Assembly (NCBI GenBank): GCA_960531495.1 | Contig: OY482859.1 | Coordinates: 11,456,161 to 11,520,160, forward strand | Origin: Zeus faber | Lineage: Eukaryota; Chordata; Actinopteri; Zeiformes; Zeidae | Direction: 5' to 3' | DNA length: 64,000 bases | Part shown: piece after piece, positions 1-18,763 of the stretch | How positions within the stretch are numbered: position 1 is the first letter of the stretch | Layout of the letters: each line of letters begins with the position of its first letter | Translations under genes and position numbers: made by a program | Notes under the pieces: generated by a model | What the model was told of the DNA's origin: nothing | Database searches by the model: none | The model's input: only the letters and a program-made list of their open reading frames with translations

Positions 1-193
1 ATAAATCACACCGGAAAAGTGCATTGATTTATTTGATTAGACTAAATGTTAAATTCATCTATTTATAAATTTATATTTATTGAAATGACAGATACAGGAA
101 CACGGATACATTTACAAATGTTTCATCGGGCAGTGGGTGCATCTAGCCAAATAAGTTGGCCATTAATTGTGACATATTGAGAAATTTACTATG

Positions 194-1259
194 TATAGTG
201 GCGCTAAAGTGTGTAAATCCTTTGAAATTTCTGCACAAAGTTGAACTAAAATCTGATCGATCTTCATCCAAGTCCTAAAAAGAGATAAAGCAAAAGACAC
301 ACTTTTTCATACATTTATTGAGCAAAATGATCCAACATTACGTGAGCCTTTGCTTTCAGTAACTGGTGTGACGCCCTTGAGCGGCAATGACTTCGACCCA
401 GTATTCCCAGTAAGCGTAGATCAGCCCTGCACATCACCTTGTGGAAATGTCGGCCCATTCCTTTTTACACAGTTGCTTAAACTCATGTCTGGCTTTCTTG
501 CATGAATTCTGTGCTTCAGGTCCTGCCACAACACTTCTATAGCATTATGGTTTGGAGTGAAACGCGAATTGTCTTCTGCTTCAACCATTTGATAAACTGA
601 CTTGTTGTGTTTGAGGGTCATTGTTTTGCTGGACGTCCCACCTTCCGTTGAGCTTCCGTTCGCAGACGGATTCTCCTGTAACATTTGCCGGTACAATCCC
701 GATTTCATAGTTCTGTAAATCATGGCAAGCCGTCCTTGGTCACGAGGCAGCAAATCAGCCCCAATCTGTAATGCTGCCACTACAACCTTACACATTTGGG
801 AGGGAGGCTCTTATGTTGGAATAGAGCGCTTGGTTTGCGCCAAACACGTAACGTTTCTCATGTAAGCCAAAATGTTCTATTTTCGACTTATGTCCGCAGA
901 ACATTTCTCATATAGGGCTCCTTCTAGATCACCAAGGTGTTTTTTGTTTGTTTTTTTTATCTGGCAGGGCCACACTCTCTCTCCTGATCATCATCCCATT
1001 GACTAACATTACTAATTATACCATTCAATTAACAGTGAATCCTACAGGTGCATAAACTTTTTCCAACGGACATTTGATGTTGGATAATGTTGCTCAATAA
1101 ATAGATGGGAACAGCTATAATACTTTGTTATATGTTTAACCGGGGTCTCTTTATCCGTCTTAGGTCTTATTTCTATTCATACGTGAAAATCTGGTCACAT
1201 TTTGGGTCAAATCTATGCAGAAATTCCAAAGGGTTCACAAACTTTCTCCCGCCACTGTA
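194..1259 (-). mobile_element. Degenerate Tc1/mariner DNA transposon
   Basis: Inverted ends are visible. The left end reads TAtAGTGGCGctAAAG and the right end, read in reverse, is TAcAGTGGCGggAGAAAG; both continue into similar stretches ending in 'aaatttctgca' or 'gaatttctgca'. Each end sits on a TA dinucleotide, the Tc1/mariner target site. The minus strand between about 795 and 350 encodes pieces of a Tc1 transposase C-terminal half: a segment resembling YRQMLQEN, then a counterpart of the SPDLNPIENLWQDLK box (here NHNAIEVLWQDLKHRIHARKP), then KRNGPTFPQGDVQG, with the frame changing afterwards. The N-terminal DNA-binding half is not readable. At about 1.07 kb it is shorter than an intact element (about 1.3-1.6 kb), so it is a dead copy. 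It lies upstream of the PHF8 promoter. Confidence 0.85.
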
Positions 1260-1820
1260 TAATAACTACTAGCCTATGTAGATGGAGCGGCATATCTGTT
1301 TTATGAATCTTATTTTGTGTACCGGAAATGACACTATGAAAGAGATGTAAATGTGAGTCAAAGACGCACTTCAAACATTTAAACGGGGAGAAGGAACAGC
1401 TTGTGCTTCAGCTTACGATCCATGAGTAAAAATTTAGCAATTGCATTACCTAGAAATTAACATAACGGTTTTCAGTATTTATGTTGTTTACGAGACAACC
1501 CATATTTTCACAGAGGTGTAGTTCATTATTAGTGGAGGTGGATTACTGCTCCCAAGTCAAATAGGCTACTAACATGTGAACCACATACTTCAGCTTCGAC
1601 CACGATTCACGATGAGGGACGTGGAACTCGCCCTGTCCTTGGAAGTGTTACCAAAATGTTACCTTAAAAAAAAAAAAAGAATTAAAAAAAAAAAAGATTA
1701 TTTTTGTATTTTGAAACGGGGGTTGTACAAATTGTAAAATTGTGTTCTCATCATTACAAATCAGGGGTTAATTGAAGCTAGAAAAAGAAAAAGGAGAAAA
1801 AAAAAAAAAAAAAGCCTGGT
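1260..1820. other. Intergenic stretch with no recognised gene
   Basis: This AT-rich stretch holds several poly(A) runs (about 1665-1697 and 1796-1814). I see no coding region, RNA gene or complete repeat in it. It separates the Tc1 remnant from the PHF8 CpG-rich promoter. Confidence 0.5.
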
Positions 1821-1824
1821 TCTC

Positions 1825-2079
1825 ATTCTTGTTGACGTGGAACTCTCGAGCTCGGCCGCTTCTCGGGCTTTTTTAACAACGCGCCTCGTCCGGTTGGAAC
1901 CAGAGGCGTCACCCGGCCGTGTTCCCAACTCCGCGCGGCTGGCGGAGCGGCTCCCCGCGGCGGGCGTTCGGAGTAACGCTCGGGGCGTCTCGGATTTCGG
2001 CGGTCAATAATTGGCGACGACCGCAACCGACACGCGTTCTGGGAGTCGTCGTCGTCGTCGTCGTCCCCCCCCCCCCCCC

Positions 2080-2110
<31 letters not shown>

Positions 2111-2900
2111 CACGACTGAGAACCGACGCTAAAAACATATTTAAAAAATAATAATAAAAAAAAAAAAAGGACAAAAGAAAAGGAGCTGCTGATTAGCCTC
2201 TGCAAACTGTAACTAATTCATTCGTTGATTTTATTTATGTTTTGTAACTAATCAAAATAAATGATGGTGAAACATCAGAGAGGTGTGTGTGTGTGTGTGT
2301 TGTTTTCAGCGGGTTTGTTTTGTTCCGCGCGATTCACCTGAAAACATCGCGCGGGTGGAGGCGGGAGAGGGAACCGTAGACACGCGCGGACACCCGTCCC
2401 GTGTTTGGTGGCTTTTTTTGGGGCTTTTTTTTTTTTTTTAGTTTTTTGGGGGTTTTTTTTGTTTGTTTGTTTTTTGGGTTTTTTTTGGGGGGGGGGGGGG
2501 TTGGCAACGCCGCGGCTCTTGAACGTCCCCTCCGGGTTCAGTCCGCAACTTTATTGTTCCTCCAACTACAGACAGCCAGGAAGCTTTTAGCGCCGCGTCT
2601 TTGAAATGGCGTTGACGCCTCTGAGAACGCTCTTCTCCGCGGCGGCGGCGGCGGTGGCGCTCGTTTAGTGGGTCTCGCAGTCGCTCTCCGCGCCGATATC
2701 GCCGTTTTCGGATGTCGACCGGTGGCAATTGAACCGGTGCAGACTCGGTGCACGCCGACGCGGAAGAAGCGCGCTTTGGATGTTTTGCCCCGCTCCGCGA
2801 GGCCGCGTTCAGCCCCGGGCTTTCCTCCGGACTCCGGTCGCTCTGCAGCGCTCGGCCCATCCGCAAGCAGGCCGTACGGTAGGTGGCTAACAAGCGCTGC
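1825..2900 (+). promoter_or_regulatory. CpG-rich promoter region of PHF8
   Basis: Two GC- and CpG-dense blocks, about 1830-2060 and 2325-2900, lie just upstream of the first PHF8 exon, as expected of a vertebrate CpG-island promoter. They are split by unusual homopolymers: a (GTC)n run, then C14 and A27 (about 2047-2107), and a T/G tract with G5, G3 and G14 runs (2411-2500) that could form a G-quadruplex. A YY1-like GAAATGGCG lies near 2602. No TATA box is obvious. The exact start of transcription cannot be fixed from sequence. Confidence 0.65.
2540..2878 (+). other. phf8: PHF8 untranslated first exon (start approximate)
   Basis: A GC-rich stretch ends at a good splice donor, CCGTACG|GTAGGT, with the intron starting at 2879. 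The next in-gene acceptor that fits is TTTCATCAG|C just before the ATG at 4199. Human PHF8 likewise has an untranslated first exon. The left boundary is a guess placed inside the CpG-rich block. Open frames here (for example 2438-2893 on the minus strand) are composition artefacts. Confidence 0.5.
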
Positions 2901-4198
2901 GGCGAGCCGTCCTATTTAAATAGGTTTTGTTTCAATTGAAACAGTTTTTGTTGTGGTTTTACGCATCGTCTTATTATTTTTTACATGTTTTTCTGAGCAG
3001 AGTAATCTTTTTGCAGCCATTTTTTTTTTTTTGCAAACCTAGATCTCAGCTAACGCTGCTAGCTTAGCACTAGCCTGCTTTATCGTTAAAGAGCTTTAAC
3101 TCAGCCCGCACCCAATGTTTACAAGATTAGCGTTGAAGCTAGCGCTAATTGTTGTGCATGAAATGTAAATCCCGGGCAAACTAAGGGTTTTGCTCACCAA
3201 CTAGTGGACTCTCTTCTCTACTGTCCGAATTGGAATACATTTGCGAAACTAACTCGCTCATAATAAGTTGTTTAAGCGTTATATTTGGAGTTAGCATGAC
3301 TTCTAAACAGCCCCTTCGCCGGGACAAACGACAGATACTTAATTCATCCCGGAGGAAAATAACGGTGTTACAGCAGCACACATCCATACAATAGGCAGCG
3401 ATAATAAACTAATAAGAATAGAATGGCAATAAATATGCAATGCACAATAAACCTAAAGATTAACAGCAGATCACTTAACCTCTGCAATGTTTTCACCCGC
3501 TTCCTGTGTAAAGCGCAGCGTCCCTGGGTACTTTTTAATGTTTTGTTTACACATTAAAGTCTCTGCATGAAGACCGGTCATTCATCAAGTACTTTCATCA
3601 CAGACTTGTTGTACAATTCCTGTTTTTCTCTTCAACAGGTTTCCTGGTTTGCGCTCTGTCATGCGTGTCAAACTGTCACCTGGCAGTGATGTGTCTGACA
3701 GCCAGCTCTACTTTTGGATTTGCTACTGACTTGAAGATACATACAATTACTTTTTAGTTGTCGAATAATAACTTTTAATTCCTATTATTTTTTTTATTTA
3801 TTATTTTTATTACTGTTGTCGTTATTGTGATTGTCCTCACCAAGCCCAAAACAATCATTATAATGAGAATAAGACCATGAGACCCTTGTGAATTGGGATT
3901 CTGGTGTCCGTGTACTGGATAGAACACTGACAGGAAATACTACTTCTGCTGCAGAAGAGTGTCACTAAGGTAGCACACACAGCTGCTGCTCGTCCTTTCG
4001 AAAACACAGATCATAACATTGGTCGCATATTTGACCGATAGAAGGAGTTCGATGTTAGTTACAGATCCAAACGCATACTAATATAATTCAGGTAATTCAG
4101 TGGGGAATTTACTAAATTGCAGTAAAAAAAAAAAAACAACAACTTGAAGGACCGCCACCGTTTCAAGTCATTCTCTTCGCATTGCTACTTTCATCAGC

Positions 4199-12659
<8,461 letters not shown>

Positions 12660-14985
12660 GAGATGCTGAAAATGTGGTCGTGAATGAAGGAAAAAAAGCT
12701 TTTATTATAAAAGACTTCAAGGAACTGACTGTTTTGACAGAGTGGGTTATATTTTGTATCCTATCTTCAGCTATTCACCTGTTTTCAGCCATCTCACACG
12801 TTTTCTCATCTTTGCACATCTACTCCTGAACATGCTGACAATACACTTTTCTATCCACGTACACGTTGACAGTGTCGAGGTGAAAAGACTCAACACCTGT
12901 TGCAAGTTCAAATTTACAGGGTACATCACAACCGAATGATAACAAGAAGCAATGGATAGCGTTTAAAGGAAGAGGACAAAAAATAGCTACATATAGCAAA
13001 TTAAACTTGCACTGTGTAACCGTCACATGAGGAGTGGCATGTCCTGGTAACCCACATTATTAAAAAGGGAGCCCCGGTATATAAACAAGAACTCATCCAT
13101 CCATGATTCAATAAACTTGAGGGGGTTTTGCTTCGAGAAGCTCATTTGATCTTGTGCCACCAGTTGTGGGAACTCGTGAGTGGGAAGTGAAGAATTCAGA
13201 GCATCGGGAAATCGAGTCCCGTAAGATGCGTGACCAGCGGACATGTGGATGTTCCTTACAAAGACATTTTGGCTGTTTTCTTCGCCATGCTCCTCCCCCT
13301 CAGTCCCTCAGTGTGCAGTACCGCTCACAGCCGTGTGCACAGCAAAGTTAAATGGTGCAAGTTTAAAGTTATCAGCTCTTTTATATAATTATATTTTGGT
13401 TAGGCTGTTTGAATGTCTTTTATTTAGAAAACAAAGGTGTGTTTTGTTTCGTTTTTTATATTTAAGGGAATTGATCCATTTTCTCAATGTGGATTTTGTT
13501 AGTTCTATGTGATGTTTGTTTGGCAATTCATTTGTATTTTATTTTTTTTCTTACCTCAGCGACAAGAATCCTTGTCAATTCAAACAACCGGACTTGGTCG
13601 ATTTTATATATATATATATATATATATAATTTTTTTTTTTTTTTTAATTATGACCAGAACATTTCCCTTAAATTTGCAAACTTGCAGTTACTCCTCTTGA
13701 GGCTACACCGCCATTGATCATGCCACCAGTTCTCTCCAAGAGTTGTTTCAGACCGTGTCATTGTGTGTATTCATACATTTATAAAATATGGCACCATTTT
13801 GCCATATTGTTTATCTCCTTTTCTATGTAAGCATGTTCTTAACGCTTCATCTTTTTAGACTATCATTGTTTTTTTTTTTGTTTTTTCAGTCCACCGTTAT
13901 TGACATTATCGCACATAGTCCATGTACTAATAGACTTTTTAATGTTCCTTTCTTCTAAGTCATTGTAAATATTTGTAATTTACATAGCAGCATAGGTAAA
14001 GCAGTATAATGTTAGCAGATGAAGAGACAGCCCTTAGCCTCCATTGGATCACCAGGAAAGATGCCCATAGCCTTGGTCCTTCTCTAGATGTAAAGATGGG
14101 CCTTGTTACAGAATGTCCTAGCAACAAAACGTTGGTAGAGTTGTAGATTTAACCCTGATGACGTTGAAGGTGGAGGTGGGGGATGTTGAGTGATGTGTAA
14201 ATAAGCGTTGTAATTTAATTTCTTTTATAGATCACACACAGAACTTTGTTTGAAATCTTTTTAAACATGACTTGTAAATGATGCATTGCTGTATTTGGAA
14301 AATATATAAACCATTTTTTTTTATTATTTGTATGCAGTAATTATGTCATGCTTAGTTTGTCATGTTGTATTGTCAGTGTAATAGTTTTCTTGTGCTGGAA
14401 AAAAATTGCCCTTGTTCGACTTCATCTGTTTAGTTAAATATTGTTTTTATTGTAGATATTCACTCATGTGTCAATGTACTGTATGTGTTAACCATGATGT
14501 TTTGGCATATGACCCGAAACAGATAAACTATACTTTGGGCAAACCTTCTTCTCGTTTAATTCATTTGACTCCCTGGATAAATATCTTATTTCACTGAAGA
14601 TGTTTTTTCCTCTGCAGTGTGTTACTCCTTTTTAGTGTTCCTCCTCCGGATGAATCAATGCTTATCTTTAATATTAAGGTCACCTAAATGTATAAAATGA
14701 TGCGGCGTCAAACCGATTAAGAATTTTCCATCCGTTTAATTTCGGGCCCAGTTCAATTTGAAGAGGTTGTTTTGGACTTAAAGCAGTTTTGAGGTCCTTC
14801 CATTAAAAACTGCATTTTTTTCGTTGAAAGGTGTAGACAAGGTTTGTCGTTTTTATGAGTTAGGCTCAATATATGGACATAATTTTACCCCCTAATTCAC
14901 AGTAGATTTAAATATGTGAATAAAACTTTTTTTTTTTTTTATATAGAAAATTCTTTAATAAAAATCCTTTAACATAACATGTTAC
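12660..14985 (+). other. phf8: PHF8 3' untranslated region (end approximate)
   Basis: After the TAA at 12657-12659 comes about 2.3 kb of AT-rich sequence without a supported open frame. AATAAA signals lie at 13110, 14919, 14957 and 15057. The pair at 14919/14957 probably marks the main 3' end, with 13110 as a possible short form. An (AT)n tract lies at 13605-13628. A heptamer match for let-7 targeting (CTACCTC) was looked for and not seen. Confidence 0.65.
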
Positions 14986-15189
14986 TCATTCAAACAGAGG
15001 CTTTATTTGGCTCTGACTGATATACACCCAAAATGTACTAAATGACAATATAATGTAATAAAAGGCTCAGTGATTGTTTTCACATTTATGTACCATTAGA
15101 GGCCAAATATATATATATATATGTATACATAAATGTGTTATTAAGGGTCAATCCCGTCTAGTAAAAAGTGGTTTTTTAAAATTTATTAT

Positions 15190-15731
15190 TTATTATATTT
15201 AATTTCCAAGGGAGTGCCCAGAGCAGCGCCGCAGACATTTTTCTCGCGAGACTTCCACTGCCCTGCTCGCTAGTGCAAGATGGAGAAGTGAATTTACCCC
15301 GCAAACGAGGCAAGTAAAAAAAATACATTTTTTTTTAGGAGCATATATGCGCCCAACCGCTGCCGAGGCGTGTTGCGTTTGTCGCGGCCGTGAGGTAAAA
15401 ATCGCCGCTCCACACGCGAAATCGAGGTCGAGGCGCGCGTAGCGGTTATTATTTCGGGGTAATCTCAACCTTCTGCTGTGTAAACCGCCATTTTTAATGT
15501 AGCCACGATCGTACGGATAGAAAGAGCATTGTGCCGTGTTCCGCTGCTAGCTGGCTAGCGCCAAACCCACCACCCCACTGCCCGGGAGTGTGCGGCTAGC
15601 GGCGTTAGCATGTGTGCCAGCTAGCCGCCGGAATCCTCCCGTCGGGCGACGAGACAAATGGCCGGAGAGAACTAACGACGAATGTCCGGCCGCTGTTTTG
15701 GCTTCTTCTGAGGAGCCGGACGCCGGAGACG
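15190..15731 (+). promoter_or_regulatory. huwe1: HUWE1 CpG-island promoter and untranslated exon 1
   Basis: A sharp rise in CpG content begins near 15210. A perfect palindrome TCTCGCGAGA lies at 15242-15251; this is a known core element of CpG-island promoters, bound by BANP and linked earlier to Kaiso. A YY1-like GCCATTTTT lies near 15487. The block ends at a splice donor, GGAGACG|GTAGGT, with the intron from 15732, which fits an untranslated first exon of HUWE1. Transcription probably starts shortly after the palindrome, but the exact site is not determined. Confidence 0.7.
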
Positions 15732-16775
15732 GTAGGTTCCTTTAGCCCGCTCCGTTGGCTTAGCTAACACACCCGACTCATTCTCGTAACTTGCTCAATT
15801 TCACATTTTTCAGTGGGAGTCGTTGATACAGAGGGTTATAGTTCATTTTTAGGTTTTATCTTAATTGTGTATTGCCATTTTTCCCTATGTTGTAATTATT
15901 TTTTCAAGTGTATCATTTTTTCGGGGGGGTTAACTGTATATAAGCAATGTGTATTACTTAGTTACATTTTAGTTGTATTTTACGTTGACATTTCTTTCTA
16001 TTGTTTTGTCAGTCTTTCGGCCAACACATCTTTCTCTAGCTGTTAAACTTGCATTAACTTAGCTCGGTAGCCAGGTGCCATTATGCCACCGTTCAACGTG
16101 AACCGATTCGTGAAACAAACCACATGTTTACTAAGTTTGAAGCGTGTCCAGTTTCGTTTACAGGCAAATGAAAGCGTTAGCCTGGAAGCTACGGCGTCAA
16201 CGTTACGGTTCATTTTTTCGCCTTCGCCGAGTTGAGTTTCCGTGTGCGGAGGGTGACTGTTTGATCACCCGTCGTTAAGCTCGCACGTCCTGTTATCGGT
16301 TTGGCTGCGGTCCGTCCGTAAACAACGCGGACTGCGCTGTCTTCGTGGAGCTGCACTGCTAGCCAAAAGCCGCTCAAAAGCCAGCCTGTGCAATATCTGC
16401 AGCCGCTCTCCACTTCCATGAATGACCATTGTGATGACATGAAAACAGAAGGGCCTCTGGCTTTCACCGGGCCTTTTGCTCACCCCCCCCCCCCTAATTT
16501 ACTCAGTGATAAAAACAATGACTCAGTTTTTGTTGTTTGTTTCTTACTCGTGTTCAACTGGCGCTATTACTTAGCCATGTGTAGGGGTCGTTTGGGCATC
16601 AAAAAATGCAAAGGGAAACCCGGCTCATTTGTGTTTGTTTATCCTTGAACTATAGAATACTTTGTTTCCTAGTGTTGTCTCTGTTCCACAATTATTATTG
16701 CGAGAGTTATTTGTCATGTCATTAAACTGTCAAATTCAGGTTAGACTTTACATAAATCGATCTCATCAGTTAAAT

Positions 16776-17101
16776 CTTTGTTTCTTAACGTGGGTACGAG
16801 GTCCCTCAGGGCTCCTTGGAAAGGATCTGGGGGTTCAGCAGCAAAATAATTAACAGTTGAACTTTACAATTATTTAATTAACAAGACCTTAGCACCATTA
16901 CAGAAAGTACAGCAATGACTGTTTTGATCATAGTTTCACTGATATCTCCCAAACTATGGTATAGACAGGTATGGAAGTATGGTCTTATCTGACAATAAAG
17001 ATCTCCTCATATGAGTCCCAGAGGCAAAATCTTGATGGGGACAATGGCCGACTATATTTCAAATTGAGGGTCCCTATTATGAAAAGGGTTGAGAATCGCT
17101 G
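16776..17101 (+). mobile_element. Short hAT-Charlie-like non-autonomous element
   Basis: The ends read CTTTGTTTCTTAACGTGGG on the left and AAAGGGTTGAGAATCGCTG on the right. The right end in reverse, CAGCGATTCTCAACC, is the typical terminus of Charlie-type hAT elements. It has no coding sequence. Its interior (about 16875-17030) matches the segment at 62960-63910 that is interrupted by another insertion, so this copy serves as an empty site for that event. Confidence 0.7.
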
Positions 17102-18076
17102 AATGAAGTTGCTAAGGTAATAATGAACGCGTTGTACAACTCACCTGTTCAGCTCCATTGCTTCTCATATTAAGAAGGGATGAAGATCTCAAATATATAC
17201 ATACACCACAAATAACTCAACACAAATGTATTTCTTAGCCTTGAAAATGATTGCGACAGTAGGGCGTAAGTCCTCCCTAAATGTGGGCTTGTGGGTGTGA
17301 GAGCACACTTTTCCCCAGATGTGATCAGGGCAGGTATGTGCACATCTCCACCGATAATGATGATGGAGATGGAAATGAAGCCTCTTTTGATATTGCCATC
17401 TTGCTCCAAGTTACAGGTTCAGGGTTTGGCCCCAGTGTGCTCCTGTCCCTGAGTAAAGCACCAAACCCGCCAGCCCTTATCCCAGTCCAGGGGTGCACTA
17501 AAACAATATTAGCATTTTCATCTTCAACTGGTGTCATCATTAAAGTATGGTTTTTGTCATTATGTGATATGCATTTTGGTAGATTGAACTAAGTGATCTA
17601 CGATTTTGGTTGAATGGACAGTTTTTGACTCTTACTTTATCACTCTATGGTTAATGCAATGAATTACAATTCTGTATCATAGGTATTTGAATTGTGTTCA
17701 CATTGTGACAAATGATGATATTCTCCAAATCCTCCTATGATTGTGAGAACAGATTTTTTTGCACAAATGCCTTCACTTATAATGAAAAATGTATATGATC
17801 ATATCATTTGGCCGTTCCACAGTGTAATCACAGCAGGAACCCCAAATTAAACTGCAGGCCTATTGTGTGGCTGTTTAGGAGAGTCGCTTGAAGTGGACCT
17901 CATAATTCAGTCTTTCTAACATTTTGGATAAAAGGGAACTGATCAGAATTGACATACAGACAGAAAATACCTTTTCTGTAAATATAATGTGCTGGTTGCA
18001 TATTTTGACAGCCTTGCTATATTAATATGCATATCTTGTCAGGGTGTTTTGTAATATTGCTTTCCTTTTTGCCCAG

Positions 18077-18146
18077 ATCAATTTATGAGACTGCGCAACT
18101 AGCTGAGGAGGAGAGCGATGGAGCTATTGAACCAAAGCAGTTTCTG
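18077..18146 (+). other. huwe1: Candidate untranslated HUWE1 exon
   Basis: A 70-nt block lies between a strong acceptor (pyrimidine-rich TTTCCTTTTTGCCCAG) and a good donor (TTTCTG|GTATGT). It holds a five-codon open frame starting ATGAGACTG and ending TAG, and a second ATG that meets a stop soon after any likely junction, so it would act only as leader with upstream ORFs. The call is based on splice signals alone. Confidence 0.4.
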
Positions 18147-18763
18147 GTATGTATTTGAACCTTGTCTATTACCAAAAACTAGTTAACCTAAAATGCTCAA
18201 GAGAGGCAGTTTATGAATATCTCTACTTGTATACTTGTTAACATGTTTCTTGTCTTTTACGGCACTAGTTCAATTTCAAACTTAAGTTTGTGTAAAGCGA
18301 AGACTTACTAAAATGCCCAAATGTGCAGGGATGTGTTATTGGTAACTTAGCTAATTAGAATGATCCAGATGTCCCACTATGCAATTTGACAATGACAGAG
18401 CGCTGCCAGAGTGAATTGTTCTTGCTGAGAATGAACTATGAGGAAGCACTTCAAGAACGCAGCTCCGTCATTTGAGTACTTGGTGATCGTAAATGGTCTG
18501 GGTTTCAAAGTTTGGCTCTGTCCCAAAACTCAATGCTACTGCCCCCCCACGAGTGATGATAAAGGAGTAGTGTTGAATATACTTGTAGGGGGCGGGGGCT
18601 ACAGACACAAATGAGTTTTCGGAGTTCCCGTGAACGCAGCATCACTTCCTGCCGTCGCTTTCTAATCCACCTGAACCATAGCGCCGCGTCAGCGTCCTCT
18701 ACCGTAATACCAGAGAACGGGTCCACTAGTTGATCGATTGCGGATGGCGTTGTTCTCTTGGAC

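Noticed and set aside
421-795. Minus-strand open frame as a host gene
   Set aside because: Its content matches a Tc1 transposase and it lies between Tc1-type inverted ends.
1845-1862. Cluster of restriction-site-like words (CTCGAGCTCGGCCGC) suggesting vector sequence
   Set aside because: It lies within a natural GC-rich block that continues on both sides without other vector features, so it is most likely chance.
1823-2919. Open frames on both strands in the PHF8 CpG-rich promoter
   Set aside because: Long frames are expected in GC-rich DNA. They run through homopolymers and show no recognised domain or conserved start.
12660-14985. let-7 target site in the PHF8 3' UTR that would link it to the HUWE1 intronic microRNAs
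   Set aside because: No CTACCTC match was seen; the nearest text (TTACCTCAG near 13551) breaks the seed.
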